NCBI GenBank assembly: GCA_937906455.1
Contig: CALCYT010000006.1
Coordinates: 1 to 44,720 of the forward strand
Source of the DNA: an uncultured Bacteroidales bacterium
Lineage (GTDB): Bacteria; Bacteroidota; Bacteroidia; Bacteroidales; F082
DNA: 44,720 bases
Reading direction: 5' to 3'
Shown: positions 1 through 8,381 of the stretch, piece by piece
How positions within the stretch are numbered: position 1 is the first letter of the stretch
How the letters are laid out: each line of letters opens with the position of its first letter
Program-made: the position numbers and the translations under genes
Notes under the pieces: generated by a model
The model's input: only the letters and a program-made list of their open reading frames with translations
The model's database searches: none
What the model was told of the DNA's origin: nothing

Positions 1-1
1 A

Positions 2-103
2 GGCTTCAAAGGCAAGATGCCCTGCACCACCTGCAAGATCACGCAAGCCGGAATCGACGCTTTCGAAAGCTACGTGAAGGCCTTGAGGGAATACATTTCC
101 TGA
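2..103 (+). CDS. Winged-helix transcriptional regulator, C-terminal end (partial)
   Basis: Only the last 33 codons are in the window, and the gene begins upstream of it. The visible peptide runs from GFKGKMPCTTCKITQAG to KALREYIS and ends at TGA 101-103. The pattern of a short wing followed by a T-x-x-G-x-x-A-F-x-x-Y helix is typical of the end of small MarR/HTH_34-like winged-helix repressors. In Bacteroidota such regulators often sit beside ABC efflux operons, so it may once have been directly linked to the efflux operon starting at 1773. That link is inference. A CxxC pair (Cys-Thr-Thr-Cys) lies in the wing, where relatives usually have no cysteines. Family assignment rests on this short tail only. 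Confidence 0.6.
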   Translation, partial: GFKGKMPCTTCKITQAGIDAFESYVKALREYIS

Positions 104-108
104 AAAAG

Positions 109-144
109 CAGGAGTTTGGCAGGCTTTCCTGTAACAAACCCCTG
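109..144 (+). terminator. Possible terminator hairpin after the winged-helix gene
   Basis: CAGGAGTTTG (109-118) pairs with CAAACCCCTG (135-144) at nine of ten positions. Between them a second small hairpin forms (CAGG 120-123 with CCTG 128-131). The structure starts 6 nt after the stop codon. No clean T-run follows, so a role in termination is only likely. Confidence 0.4.
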
Positions 145-272
145 CCTTTGGTTCGCCCGACTGATGGATTTTATCGGACAGCAATAATTTTTTTTTCAAA
201 TATAAAGTGTCGGCCATTAATCTGACCGTCAGTTCTACCTTTTTGAGTAATGACGGTGTGACTGATTATCGT

Positions 273-280
273 TATCTTTG
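273..280 (+). promoter_or_regulatory. Bacteroidota -7 box upstream of the hydrolase
   Basis: TATCTTTG matches the TAnnTTTG -7 consensus and lies 50 nt before the ATG at 331. No TTTG -33 box is seen at the expected spacing, so only half of the promoter is supported. Confidence 0.45.
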
Positions 281-330
281 CAAAGTCAATTGACAGAAAC
301 AAGAATGTATTAACTTAAAATTCAAACATC

Positions 331-1302
331 ATGGAAAACTGTAAAGAACAAAACAAGAAAACGACTTGTATTCATCCCGATCTGAGAGCGATTTACAACA
401 ACATGCCCGAAAACGACATGGTGCTGAATGCGGAAACCGCAGTTCTGGTTCGTCAGTCCATTGTCATGCCGGAAATGGCAGAGATTGGAGACGACCCCGA
501 CCTTGTGGTTACCCGCCTGAGCATTCCCGGACCGGCTGGGGAGATTAAGCAGTATATTGTTCAGCCGAAACCCGAGGAAGGCAAGCTTTACCCCGTCGTT
601 TTGGACATTCACGGCGGCGGAATGTTCTATGGCACCGCCGAAGACGCCGCGCCGCTCATGGCTGAGGCCGCAAAGAAGCTTGGTTATCTCTACATATCCC
701 CTGAATATCGTCTTGCACCGGAGCATCCCTATCCGGCAGCTCTTGAGGATTGCTACGCAACACTACTGTGGATTCACGATCATATCAAAGAATATCACGG
801 CGATCCTGAAAAGATCATCATCATGGGCGGCAGCGCGGGCGGCGGCCTTTCGGCGGCTGTGGCACTAAAGGCTCGTGATGAGAACGGCCCGCGCATTGCT
901 TTCCAGTGCCTTATCTACCCGATGATTGACGACAGGCTCGACAGCACATCCAAGCAGATCACCGACAACCGCATTTCCAATCGGGCGGGATGTATTGGTA
1001 TGTGGGATATGTACCTCGGCGGCTTGAAGGGCGACGAGGTTCCTTATTACGCCGCTCCGGCCCGTGCGACGGATTTCTCGAACCTTCCTCCTGCATTCCT
1101 TGCAGTTGGCGGAAGCGATCCTTTCTGCGATGAGACCGTTTACTATGCGCAGCAGCTCATGCTTGCCGGAGTTCCGACAGAACTTCATGTATTCCCCGGC
1201 TGTTTCCATGCGTGGGACGCATACGGCGCGGGAACACAGGTCTCCGATGATATGTATAGTATCAAGTTCCACTCTCTTGCAAAAGCTTTTGAATGGTTGT
1301 AA
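331..1302 (+). CDS. Alpha/beta hydrolase, hormone-sensitive-lipase (HSL) type esterase
   Basis: A 323-residue carboxylic-ester hydrolase of the HSL/BD-FAE-like group. The oxyanion-hole motif HGGG is at residues 94-97, the nucleophile motif GGSAGGG at 166-172 (Ser168), the acid is probably Asp263 in GGSDPF, and the catalytic His is His293 in CFHAWD. The YRLAPEHPYPAALED stretch (about 126-140) is characteristic of the family. There is no signal peptide or membrane segment, so it is probably cytoplasmic. The substrate cannot be read from sequence; small acyl esters are usual. It stands alone between a regulator remnant and a decayed sigma-factor fragment, and its GC-rich third positions look different from the efflux genes downstream. 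Recent acquisition is plausible but not measured here. Confidence 0.85.
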   Translation: MENCKEQNKKTTCIHPDLRAIYNNMPENDMVLNAETAVLVRQSIVMPEMAEIGDDPDLVVTRLSIPGPAGEIKQYIVQPKPEEGKLYPVVLDIHGGGMFYGTAEDAAPLMAEAAKKLGYLYISPEYRLAPEHPYPAALEDCYATLLWIHDHIKEYHGDPEKIIIMGGSAGGGLSAAVALKARDENGPRIAFQCLIYPMIDDRLDSTSKQITDNRISNRAGCIGMWDMYLGGLKGDEVPYYAAPARATDFSNLPPAFLAVGGSDPFCDETVYYAQQLMLAGVPTELHVFPGCFHAWDAYGAGTQVSDDMYSIKFHSLAKAFEWL

Positions 1303-1350
1303 TGATTGACGGCGGCTTTTAGCTTTCAGCCACTGCGTTACGTTCACGCC

Positions 1351-1494
1351 GCATCAACAATCTTGGCGTGGTGGATAGGGTCATCATCCTGCTTTGACTC
1401 GAAAACATGAGCTACGAAGAAATCGGGCAAGTTATCGGTTTCGGTGACGGAACATGCGCAACACATACGTAAAGCCCTAAAAACCTATGGTTAA
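1351..1494 (+). pseudogene. Decayed ECF sigma factor, region 4 remnant
   Basis: In the frame through 1353 the DNA reads INNLGVVDRVIILL, then an in-frame TGA, then LENMSYEEIGQVIG. A one-base shift near 1468 then restores RKALKTYG and a stop at 1492-1494. This pattern (I-N-x-L, then D-R-x-I-I-x-L-x-L-E-x-x-S-Y-E-E-I-G-x-V-x-G, then a basic helix) is the helix-turn-helix of region 4 of ECF sigma factors. No region 2 is found upstream; the hydrolase occupies that place. With one nonsense codon and one frameshift the fragment cannot make a working sigma factor. Family recognition is by motif only. Confidence 0.55.
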
Positions 1495-1497
1495 CCA

Positions 1498-1531
1498 GTT
1501 GTAGAGACGTTGCGAGCAACGTCTCTACAAC
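1498..1531 (+). repeat. 34-bp perfect palindrome, REP-like
   Basis: GTTGTAGAGACGTTGC (1498-1513) and GCAACGTCTCTACAAC (1516-1531) are perfect reverse complements around a 2-nt GA centre. The element starts 4 nt after the sigma remnant's stop. An A-rich stretch follows, not a T-run, so a rho-independent terminator is less likely than a dispersed palindromic repeat. The core GTAGAGACGTTGC resembles a short palindromic repeat I recall from other bacterial genomes; copy number here is unknown. Confidence 0.7.
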
Positions 1532-1560
1532 GTAAAAAATCAAAAAAAATCGTTTCCCCT

Positions 1561-1591
1561 CTTGACAGTATCAAAAAAAGTTGTATTTTTG
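1561..1591 (+). promoter_or_regulatory. Promoter of the efflux operon
   Basis: CTTG (1561-1564) is a near match to the TTTG -33 box. It is separated by 19 nt from TATTTTTG (1584-1591), a perfect TAnnTTTG -7 box. Transcription would begin near 1597, leaving a leader of about 175 nt before the ATG at 1773. Confidence 0.6.
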
Positions 1592-1617
1592 TAGTGTATT
1601 ATTAAACTACTACACTA
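1592..1617 (+). promoter_or_regulatory. Operator-like inverted repeat at the efflux promoter
   Basis: TAGTGTA (1592-1598) and TACACTA (1611-1617) are perfect reverse complements spaced by 12 nt. They lie directly after the -7 box and cover the predicted transcription start, which is the usual place for a dimeric repressor to block transcription. The cognate regulator is unknown; the winged-helix gene ending at 103 is one candidate. Confidence 0.45.
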
Positions 1618-1772
1618 ACACAAAAGTATTATGCAAAAAACTAACAAAACATGTTGTCAAGAAAAAAAATAAAAAGTTGCAATTGTTTTCATCAAAATGT
1701 AACAAAAGCGGAGTATTTACGTATTACTATTGTTTAGCGTAGATATACGTGTAATTAAATAATGATTCAACA

Positions 1773-2480
1773 ATGATTCGATTAGAAAACATCAACAAGA
1801 CCTATTTTGGTGCGCAGCCGCTTCATGTGCTCAAAGGCATCAATCTCCATATCAAAGAAGGGGAGATGGTCAGCATCATGGGGGCCTCGGGCTCGGGAAA
1901 ATCGACCTTGCTCAATATTCTCGGCATCCTTGACAACTACGACTCAGGTGACTATTACCTGAACGACAAGTTGGTGAAAAATCTAACGGAAAACCAAGCC
2001 GCCGACATGCGTAACCAATTGATAGGCTTTATTTTTCAGTCGTTCAACCTCATTCCTTTCAAGACGGCTATGGAAAACGTGGCTTTACCATTGTACTATC
2101 AGAATGTGAACCGAAAGAAGCGCAACCAACTCGCCATGGAATATCTGGAGCGTTTCGGACTGAAGGAATGGGCTGACCACTACCCGAATGAACTCTCTGG
2201 CGGACAAAAGCAACGCGTTTCGATGGCTCGTGCCTTGGTGACAAAGCCGAAAATCATCCTTGCTGACGAACCTACCGGCGCTTTGGACAGCAAGACTTCC
2301 GCCGAAGTGATGCAGATTCTCCGTGAAGTCCACCACACAGGCATAACCATGGTCATCGTCACCCACGAAAGAGGCATCGCCTTACGTACCGACAAAATCA
2401 TACACTTGAAAGACGGAGTCATAGAAGATATCGAAATCAATGACTTTGATACAATAAACCTTAATAGCGACATCAAATAA
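1773..2480 (+). CDS. ABC transporter ATP-binding protein, MacB/LolD type
   Basis: A 235-residue nucleotide-binding subunit that powers the two adjacent permeases. The Walker A motif GASGSGKST is at residues 37-45, the Q-loop at Gln89, the signature LSGGQ at 141-145, Walker B IILADEP at 161-167 and the switch His at 198. The length and the sequence around the Q-loop match the MacB/LolD (MJ0796-like) family. These do not pump substrate through the membrane; they drive extracytoplasmic conformational change (mechanotransmission). It is the first gene of a five-gene operon. Its stop codon overlaps the next start by 1 nt, which suggests translational coupling. Confidence 0.93.
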   Translation: MIRLENINKTYFGAQPLHVLKGINLHIKEGEMVSIMGASGSGKSTLLNILGILDNYDSGDYYLNDKLVKNLTENQAADMRNQLIGFIFQSFNLIPFKTAMENVALPLYYQNVNRKKRNQLAMEYLERFGLKEWADHYPNELSGGQKQRVSMARALVTKPKIILADEPTGALDSKTSAEVMQILREVHHTGITMVIVTHERGIALRTDKIIHLKDGVIEDIEINDFDTINLNSDIK

Positions 2481-3715
2481 TGGACTTCTGGCAGGAAATA
2501 ATCATGGCATTGAGCCGCAACAAGTTGAGGACGTCCCTCACGGGATTTGCCATCTCATGGGGCATCTTTATACTCATTGTATTGCTTTCTGCCGGTAACG
2601 GTATCATGAATGGCATCAGTGCAGAGTTCAGCGACAAATCCCAAAACACTTATATGATTTATGGTGGCGAGACTTCAAAGCCTTACATGGGGCATGGCAC
2701 AAATCGTTCCATCAGGTTCAGCGACAAGGATATATGGTTTTTAGAAAATGGATTCAGAAATGTGGACCAAGTTTCGCCACGTATCTATTTGAACGGCTTT
2801 GCCACCTTCAACGATAAATCGGGCAGTATTTTCTTGCAAGGAGTAAAACCTGTTTTCAAGGAAATAAACACCATCAAAATGTCGGAGGGACGTTTTGTCA
2901 ACGAACTGGACGAGAAAAACAGAGAGAAGTATATCGTCATCGACAAGTCATTGTGCAATAAACTCTTTGATGAAGAAGCCTCCCCTCTTGGCCAATTTGT
3001 CATCATCAATGGTATAGCATTCAAAATCGTCGGCGTTTGGGAGGGAGATGTTGATTCCAATGGCAGCAACGGTTACGTTCCTTTTTCCACCTTGAAGAAA
3101 ATCACCAATCAGCGTCATTACTATATGTTACATTTCACAACTAAAGGCTTGGAAACCAAGGAGGACAACGAGGCGTACACCGACTATCTGAGAACCCAAC
3201 TTGCACACTTGCATGAGTTTGACCCCGACGACCAAGCGGCCGTTTACATTCTTAGTTCCCAGGAGGAATACCGTCAAACCATGAAGATTCTCCACACATT
3301 AGAGCTTTTCATCTGGATTATCGGATTCGCCATGCTCATTTCGGGCATCGTTGGCGTGAGCAACATCATGCGCATCACCGTGAAGGAACGCACTAACGAA
3401 ATAGGCATCCGCAAGGCCATTGGAGCCAAGTCACGCTCGATACTGACTTCCATCGTCACCGAGTCAATGATTATTACGACCATCTTCGGATACATCGGGA
3501 TGTGGCTCGGTATGGTGGTTGCTGAAGTAGGAGGCAATATCTTGAGCAAGGTACAGGAGGGCAAATCCATTTCATTGAACATCGTCCCGGCCATCGACAT
3601 CCGCATTGTGCTGATGGCTACAGCACTACTCATTGTGTGTGGCATACTGGCAGGCTTCTTCCCTGCCCGTAATGCCGTGAAAATCAAACCTATTGAAGCT
3701 ATAAATTATCGATAA
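2480..3715 (+). CDS. ABC transporter permease, MacB/FtsX type (first copy)
   Basis: A 411-residue inner-membrane subunit. It has an N-terminal amphipathic stretch with RNKLRTSLTGFAISWG followed by a first membrane helix (about 20-42), a large periplasmic MacB_PCD-like domain (about 50-270), and three C-terminal helices (about 275-300, 330-355 and 375-398). The conserved cytoplasmic coupling segment ERTNEIGIRKAIGAK follows the second helix, as in FtsX-domain permeases. The start overlaps the ATPase stop by 1 nt. With the second permease it probably forms a heterodimer, since the two proteins are similar but clearly diverged. The substrate is unknown; family members export antibiotics, peptides, toxins or lipoproteins. 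Confidence 0.9.
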   Translation: MDFWQEIIMALSRNKLRTSLTGFAISWGIFILIVLLSAGNGIMNGISAEFSDKSQNTYMIYGGETSKPYMGHGTNRSIRFSDKDIWFLENGFRNVDQVSPRIYLNGFATFNDKSGSIFLQGVKPVFKEINTIKMSEGRFVNELDEKNREKYIVIDKSLCNKLFDEEASPLGQFVIINGIAFKIVGVWEGDVDSNGSNGYVPFSTLKKITNQRHYYMLHFTTKGLETKEDNEAYTDYLRTQLAHLHEFDPDDQAAVYILSSQEEYRQTMKILHTLELFIWIIGFAMLISGIVGVSNIMRITVKERTNEIGIRKAIGAKSRSILTSIVTESMIITTIFGYIGMWLGMVVAEVGGNILSKVQEGKSISLNIVPAIDIRIVLMATALLIVCGILAGFFPARNAVKIKPIEAINYR

Positions 3716-3726
3716 AACCACGTATC

Positions 3727-4989
3727 ATGTTCGACTTCGACGGCATACACGAGATTTGGCAGACCATCACGCGCAACAAGACTCGCAGCTTGTTGACCGC
3801 TTTCGGCGTGTTCTGGGGCATATTCCTTCTTGTCATTCTTACCTCAACGGGAAACGGCTTCGAGAACGGCCTGATGAGGCAGGTGGAAGGTGTGACGCCC
3901 AACACGGGATTCTTCTTTGTAAGTCAAACCAGCGAACCGTACAAAGGTTACCAAAAAGGCCGCTCATGGTCAATGCAAATGGCTGATCTTGAGGCTGTCA
4001 GGGAGGCATTTCCTTGTATCAAAGCCATTTCTCCCGAGGCCAGCGTGTGGTCGAGCGAGGATAAGAACGTGGTCTATGGCAGTCGCGGCGGCAGTTTCAC
4101 GGTGAAAGGCGTGTTGCCTGAGTACAACGATATTGAGAAGTCGAAAATCATAAAGGGCCGTTTCATTAACGCCACAGACATCGCCACCAACCGCAAGGTG
4201 TGTCTGTTGGGCAAGAAAGTTTATACAACTATGTTTGAAAAAGGCGAGGATCCGATTGGCAAGATGGTAAAAGTCAATGGAATCTACTTCCAAGTGGTGG
4301 GCGTAGTGCGTTCATACACCGAGAACGTCCAAATCAACGGCATCGTCGATGAGTCGGTCATCTTGCCTTTCACTACCATGCAACAGGTCTTCGCCTTGGG
4401 CGACAAAATTGGGTTCTTCGCTTTTGTGGCTGACGACGATACGCCCGTCCCAAGCATCGAAGAGGATATCAAGCAGCTTATCAAGCAGCGGCATGACATT
4501 GCGCCTACCGACAAAGAAGCCATCGAGTCGTTTAACCTCACGGAGATTTTCAAGGCTTTCAAAGGCTTGTTCTTTGGCATTCACATCCTTATTTGGATTG
4601 TGGGCTTGGGAACGTTGATGTCGGGCATTATTGGCGTAAGTAACATTATGCTGGTAACGGTGAAAGAACGCACCCGCGAGATTGGCGTGAGGCGTGCTAT
4701 CGGTGCCAAGCCGAAATATATTATCGGTCAAGTGCTGTCGGAGAGCCTGCTGCTTACCACTTTGGCGGGATTGGTCGGCATGTGCATAGGCGTAGGTATC
4801 ATGGCAATCGTGGGAATGGTTACCTCCAACATGCCTGGCGACAAAATGATGTTCCAAGACCCGAACATGAGTTTTAAGGCAGCTGTGGCGGCTACGATTA
4901 TAGTCGTCATTTCCGGCTTACTTGCAGGAGTTCTGCCCGCTTTGAGAGCCATACAGATTAAGGCGATTGATGCTATCAGGGAGGAATAA
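3727..4989 (+). CDS. ABC transporter permease, MacB/FtsX type (second copy)
   Basis: A 420-residue paralogue of the preceding permease with the same topology: one N-terminal membrane helix after ITRNKTRSLLTAFGVFWG, a periplasmic domain, and three C-terminal helices. The coupling segment ERTREIGVRRAIGAK lies near residues 315-330, and the protein ends with the typical PALRAIQIKAIDAIREE. It starts 11 nt after the first permease. Paired FtsX-type permeases in one operon with a membrane fusion protein and a TolC homologue are a common Bacteroidota arrangement, unlike the single fused MacB of Escherichia coli. Confidence 0.9.
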   Translation: MFDFDGIHEIWQTITRNKTRSLLTAFGVFWGIFLLVILTSTGNGFENGLMRQVEGVTPNTGFFFVSQTSEPYKGYQKGRSWSMQMADLEAVREAFPCIKAISPEASVWSSEDKNVVYGSRGGSFTVKGVLPEYNDIEKSKIIKGRFINATDIATNRKVCLLGKKVYTTMFEKGEDPIGKMVKVNGIYFQVVGVVRSYTENVQINGIVDESVILPFTTMQQVFALGDKIGFFAFVADDDTPVPSIEEDIKQLIKQRHDIAPTDKEAIESFNLTEIFKAFKGLFFGIHILIWIVGLGTLMSGIIGVSNIMLVTVKERTREIGVRRAIGAKPKYIIGQVLSESLLLTTLAGLVGMCIGVGIMAIVGMVTSNMPGDKMMFQDPNMSFKAAVAATIIVVISGLLAGVLPALRAIQIKAIDAIREE

Positions 4990-5071
4990 TTACCATGAAA
5001 AATAAACTACATATTTCACGGATTCATACGTATTAAATACTTAGCAATGATAATCATAAAACTATAATAAA

Positions 5072-6169
5072 ATGAAGAAGTTTTTCAAAATTCTGTTTTT
5101 CATCTTGTTAGGAGTCGGAGTTGTCTGGACTTTCGTCTATCTCTACAAGAAATCAAAACCTCAAGAGGTCAAGTATGAAATTGTGGAAGCGAAAATCGAT
5201 ACCATTCAGAAATCGACCGTGGTCACAGGACAAATCGACCCGCGCGACGAGGTTGCCATGAAGCCGCAGGTTTCGGGCATAATTTCAGAAATCCTCAAAG
5301 AACCCGGACAGTACGTCCGGCAGGGTGAAGTCATCGCCGTGGTGAAAGTTATCCCCGATGTGAGCAACCTTTCCGCTGCCGAGTCGCAGGTGCGTGTGGC
5401 TAAAATGAACCTCGACAATGTGGAAAAAACCTACTATCGTCAGGAAAATCTGAAGGCTAAAGGCTTGATTTCCACTGAAGAGTTCGAAAAGTCGCAATTA
5501 GAATACCAGCAGGCGAAGGAGAGTCTCAACAATGCCAAAGACCAGCTGAACATCATTAAGGAAGGCATTTCGAAAAGTACGGCTGGCTACAGTAACACCA
5601 AAATCAAGGCAACTATCTCAGGTATGATTCTCGACATCCCCGTAAAAGTAGGCAACTCGGTTATCAACTCCAACACCTTCAATGATGGTACCACTATCGC
5701 GACCATCGCCAACATGCAAGACATGATTTTCAAAGGCAAACTCGATGAAACTGAAGTCGGAAAAATCCACGAGGGAATGCTTATCACCTTGACCATCGGG
5801 GCTATGAACGACCGCAAGTTCAACGCCGAGTTGGAATATATCGCACCAAAAGGCACTCAAGAAAGCGGTGCCGTCTTTTTTGAGATGAAAGCACGTGCCA
5901 TTTTGCCTGAGGATGTCTTTGTGAGGGCTGGTTATTCCGCAAATGCCGAAATCGTCCTCGAGCGTGCTGAAGGTGCCGTTGTTGTGCCCGAAAGCTGCAT
6001 CAGTTACGAAGACGGCGAGACCTTTGTGTATCGCTGTGTTAAGGAAGATACTCCGCAACAATTTGAGAAACAATACGTTAAAGTAGGTCTTTCGGATGGT
6101 GTCAATATCGTTGTCACCGAGGGACTTCAAGTGGGAGACAAAATACGTGGAAACGAAAAAATCGAATGA
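5072..6169 (+). CDS. Efflux membrane fusion protein (MacA/HlyD family)
   Basis: A 365-residue periplasmic adaptor. The N-terminal anchor helix spans about residues 4-25. A lipoyl/barrel-sandwich half (VVTGQIDPRDEVAMKPQVSG, about 50-70) is followed by an alpha-helical hairpin (about 100-170), the second lipoyl half (about 178-200), a beta-barrel and the membrane-proximal domain. It links the FtsX-type permeases to the TolC channel encoded next. An 82-nt gap precedes it, and its stop overlaps the TolC start by 4 nt (ATGA), so the two are probably translationally coupled. The single N-terminal membrane anchor matches the MacA-like rather than the lipidated RND adaptor type. Confidence 0.9.
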   Translation: MKKFFKILFFILLGVGVVWTFVYLYKKSKPQEVKYEIVEAKIDTIQKSTVVTGQIDPRDEVAMKPQVSGIISEILKEPGQYVRQGEVIAVVKVIPDVSNLSAAESQVRVAKMNLDNVEKTYYRQENLKAKGLISTEEFEKSQLEYQQAKESLNNAKDQLNIIKEGISKSTAGYSNTKIKATISGMILDIPVKVGNSVINSNTFNDGTTIATIANMQDMIFKGKLDETEVGKIHEGMLITLTIGAMNDRKFNAELEYIAPKGTQESGAVFFEMKARAILPEDVFVRAGYSANAEIVLERAEGAVVVPESCISYEDGETFVYRCVKEDTPQQFEKQYVKVGLSDGVNIVVTEGLQVGDKIRGNEKIE

Positions 6170-7482
6170 CTATGAAAAGGGTATTTCTTTTGACGCTACT
6201 TATGGCGACCGTTATTGGCGGTCAAGCCCAAAAAGTGTGGACGCTTGATGAGTGCATTGCCTATGCCTTCGAGCACAACCTTGACCTTCGTCAGAGCAAA
6301 ATGGCATGGCAACAGGCTGAATATCAGTGGAAAATGAGCAAAAACGCTTGGCTTCCCACATTGAATGCTAATGCAGGTGAATATTTCGGTTTCGGTCAAT
6401 CGCCTTCTTACACAGGTATTTATGTGTCTGACAACTCATCTTCGGCCTCGTTTGGTGCTAATGTTTCCGTGCCGTTGTTTCAGGGTTTGAACCTTTATAA
6501 CACCGCCAAAGCCGACGCCTTGAACCTGCAAGCCACTGAGATGGACCAAGAAGCGGCAAAACTCAACCTCAAACTCAACGTGATAGCCTATTACATGCAA
6601 GTGCTTTACGGCAAAGAGATGGTGGAAATCGCCCGCAGGCAAATGGAACTCTCCGCTGAGCAGTTGGAAAAGACCCAACAACTCTTTGAAAGCGGTCGCG
6701 TTGCTGAAGCCGATGTGTACGAAAGTAGAGCCCAACTCGCCTCCGACAAGTCGAATCTTACCCAAACCGAGACGGATTTGGCACTCAATCTGCTTTCATT
6801 GATGCAAACCCTTGAAATTGAAGACGATGAAGATTTTGAAGTAAGTTCCCCCGAATCTTTCTTTGCAGGTCAAAATGAAGAACTTGATGCACCACAAACC
6901 ACCGTCACACAAGCCTTGTTGAACCAGCCTGTCATGGAAGCCGCCCGACTGCGACTGCAAAAGAGCCATTACGACCTGAAAGCCTCAAAGTCAGCGTGGT
7001 ATCCTTCATTGGACTTCTACGCTGGCTATTCCAACGGACTCTATCATTATTTTTCCGATAACTATCCTAACACCCCGATTGACGAACAACTGAAACGCAA
7101 TAGTAGGGTACAACTCGGAGTTTCGCTTAATATCCCTATTTTCAATGGGATGAAGACGAAATATCGAGTGAAAATGACCGAACTCTCTATCGATGAACAA
7201 CAGCTTAACCTTGAAAACGTGGAGAAATCCCTGCGGAAAGAGATTCGACAAGCCTACGGCAATGCCAAGGCAGCCAAGCAGAAGATGGAAGCCATGGAAA
7301 ACAGTTTGGACGCATCACGAGCCGCCTACGAATACATCAAAGCCGGCTTCGAGATGGGAAAAAAGACCTTGCTGGAACTGAATGAGAGTAAGACCCGATT
7401 CCATAAAGCTGAATCCGATTTGCTGCAAGCCCGTTATGAATATCTATACCGTTTAAAAATCATTGAGTTATATAAAAACTAA
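6166..7482 (+). CDS. TolC-family outer-membrane efflux protein
   Basis: A 438-residue outer-membrane channel, the exit duct of the tripartite pump. It has a signal peptide (MKRVFLLTLLMATVIGGQAQ, cleavage after AQA), then WTLDECIAYAFEHNLDLRQ, the conserved start of OEP domains, and two repeats of long coiled helices (about 130-215 and 350-430) separated by beta strands. Met1 or Met3 could be the start; the first gives the ATGA overlap with the adaptor gene. It is the last gene of the operon; the next gene is convergent. The substrate specificity of the pump cannot be deduced. Confidence 0.9.
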   Translation: MTMKRVFLLTLLMATVIGGQAQKVWTLDECIAYAFEHNLDLRQSKMAWQQAEYQWKMSKNAWLPTLNANAGEYFGFGQSPSYTGIYVSDNSSSASFGANVSVPLFQGLNLYNTAKADALNLQATEMDQEAAKLNLKLNVIAYYMQVLYGKEMVEIARRQMELSAEQLEKTQQLFESGRVAEADVYESRAQLASDKSNLTQTETDLALNLLSLMQTLEIEDDEDFEVSSPESFFAGQNEELDAPQTTVTQALLNQPVMEAARLRLQKSHYDLKASKSAWYPSLDFYAGYSNGLYHYFSDNYPNTPIDEQLKRNSRVQLGVSLNIPIFNGMKTKYRVKMTELSIDEQQLNLENVEKSLRKEIRQAYGNAKAAKQKMEAMENSLDASRAAYEYIKAGFEMGKKTLLELNESKTRFHKAESDLLQARYEYLYRLKIIELYKN

Positions 7483-7548
7483 GAATGAATTAGTTTTTCA
7501 TTGTCATTAAATCACATACAGGTGACAATATATTTGAATTGCAGTCTC

Positions 7549-8328
7549 TCATCCCATCACCACATCGAGCACCATCATCAGCGCGAAGCCGATGGCGAAT
7601 CCTATGGTGCTGAGGTTGGAGTGCTCGCCCGACGAGGCTTCCGGTATCAGCTCTTCGACCACCACATAGCACATGGCACCGGCGGCGAAGGAGAGCATAT
7701 AGGGCAGGATAGGTGTCAGCAGCGAGGCGAGAAGCACCACGGCGAGACCGCCTAACGGCTCCACCACACCGCTCACGCTGCCGATGAGGAACGACCGCCA
7801 CTTGCTGTTGCCCTCGGCACGCATCGGCATGGAGATGATGGCACCTTCAGGGATGTTTTGTATGGCGATGCCGAGCGACACTGCCACGGCGCTGGCTAAC
7901 GTCACGCCCTCGGCACCTTGCGACGCGGCGGCGAACACTACGCCTACCGCCATGCCCTCAGGGAGGTTGTGTAAAGTGACGGCAAGAGTGAGCATGGCTG
8001 TGCGCGACAGCTTCGAACGTGGTCCCTCCGGCCGGTCGGAACCTAAATGAAGGTGTGGCGTCAACTCATCTAAAAGCAGCAGAAACGCCATGCCGGCAAG
8101 AAAGCCTATGGCGGCAGGCATCACAGCCCACACGCCGCTGTCAGCACGCATCTCAATAGATGGGATGAGCAGCGACCACACCGAGGCGGCTATCATCACA
8201 CCCGAGGCGAAGCCAAGCAGCGACTTCTGCAGCCGTGCCGACATCTCCCTCTTCATGAAAAAAACAAACGCCGCCCCAAGCATAGTGCCTAACAACGGAA
8301 TCAAAAGACCTATCGTAATACCCATCAT
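7549..8328 (-). CDS. ZIP-family metal transporter
   Basis: A 259-residue inner-membrane protein with about eight membrane segments. It carries the ZIP signature HNLPEG at residues 120-125 (helix 4) and QNIPEG at 157-162 (helix 5), which form the binuclear metal site, and VEELIPE near 227. A short His-containing loop (PHLHLG, 91-96) lies between helices 3 and 4. The family imports Zn2+ or other divalent metals into the cytoplasm; the GufA/ZupT-like bacterial branch fits the length. It is a single gene convergent with tolC and has its own -7 box upstream. Metal preference cannot be read from sequence. Confidence 0.9.
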   Translation of the reverse strand: MMGITIGLLIPLLGTMLGAAFVFFMKREMSARLQKSLLGFASGVMIAASVWSLLIPSIEMRADSGVWAVMPAAIGFLAGMAFLLLLDELTPHLHLGSDRPEGPRSKLSRTAMLTLAVTLHNLPEGMAVGVVFAAASQGAEGVTLASAVAVSLGIAIQNIPEGAIISMPMRAEGNSKWRSFLIGSVSGVVEPLGGLAVVLLASLLTPILPYMLSFAAGAMCYVVVEELIPEASSGEHSNLSTIGFAIGFALMMVLDVVMG

Positions 8329-8346
8329 AAATATTATTTATCGGTG

Positions 8347-8354
8347 CAAAGATA
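8347..8354 (-). promoter_or_regulatory. -7 box of the ZIP transporter gene
   Basis: On the minus strand the sequence reads TATCTTTGCACC, a perfect TAnnTTTG box. It would start transcription near 8341 and leave a leader of only about 13 nt. Confidence 0.6.
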
Positions 8355-8381
8355 AGAAAAATTATATTACAAACAAATAAA

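Noticed and set aside
1631..1672. 13-codon frame in the efflux leader as a real leader peptide
   Set aside because: It is too short to judge, has no strong codon bias, and no terminator or anti-terminator pair follows; mentioned only within the leader finding.
7500..7529. ATTGTCA/TGACAAT inverted repeat between tolC and the ZIP gene
   Set aside because: The 16-nt spacer and AT-rich arms make a stable hairpin unlikely, and it lies between gene ends without a promoter to control.
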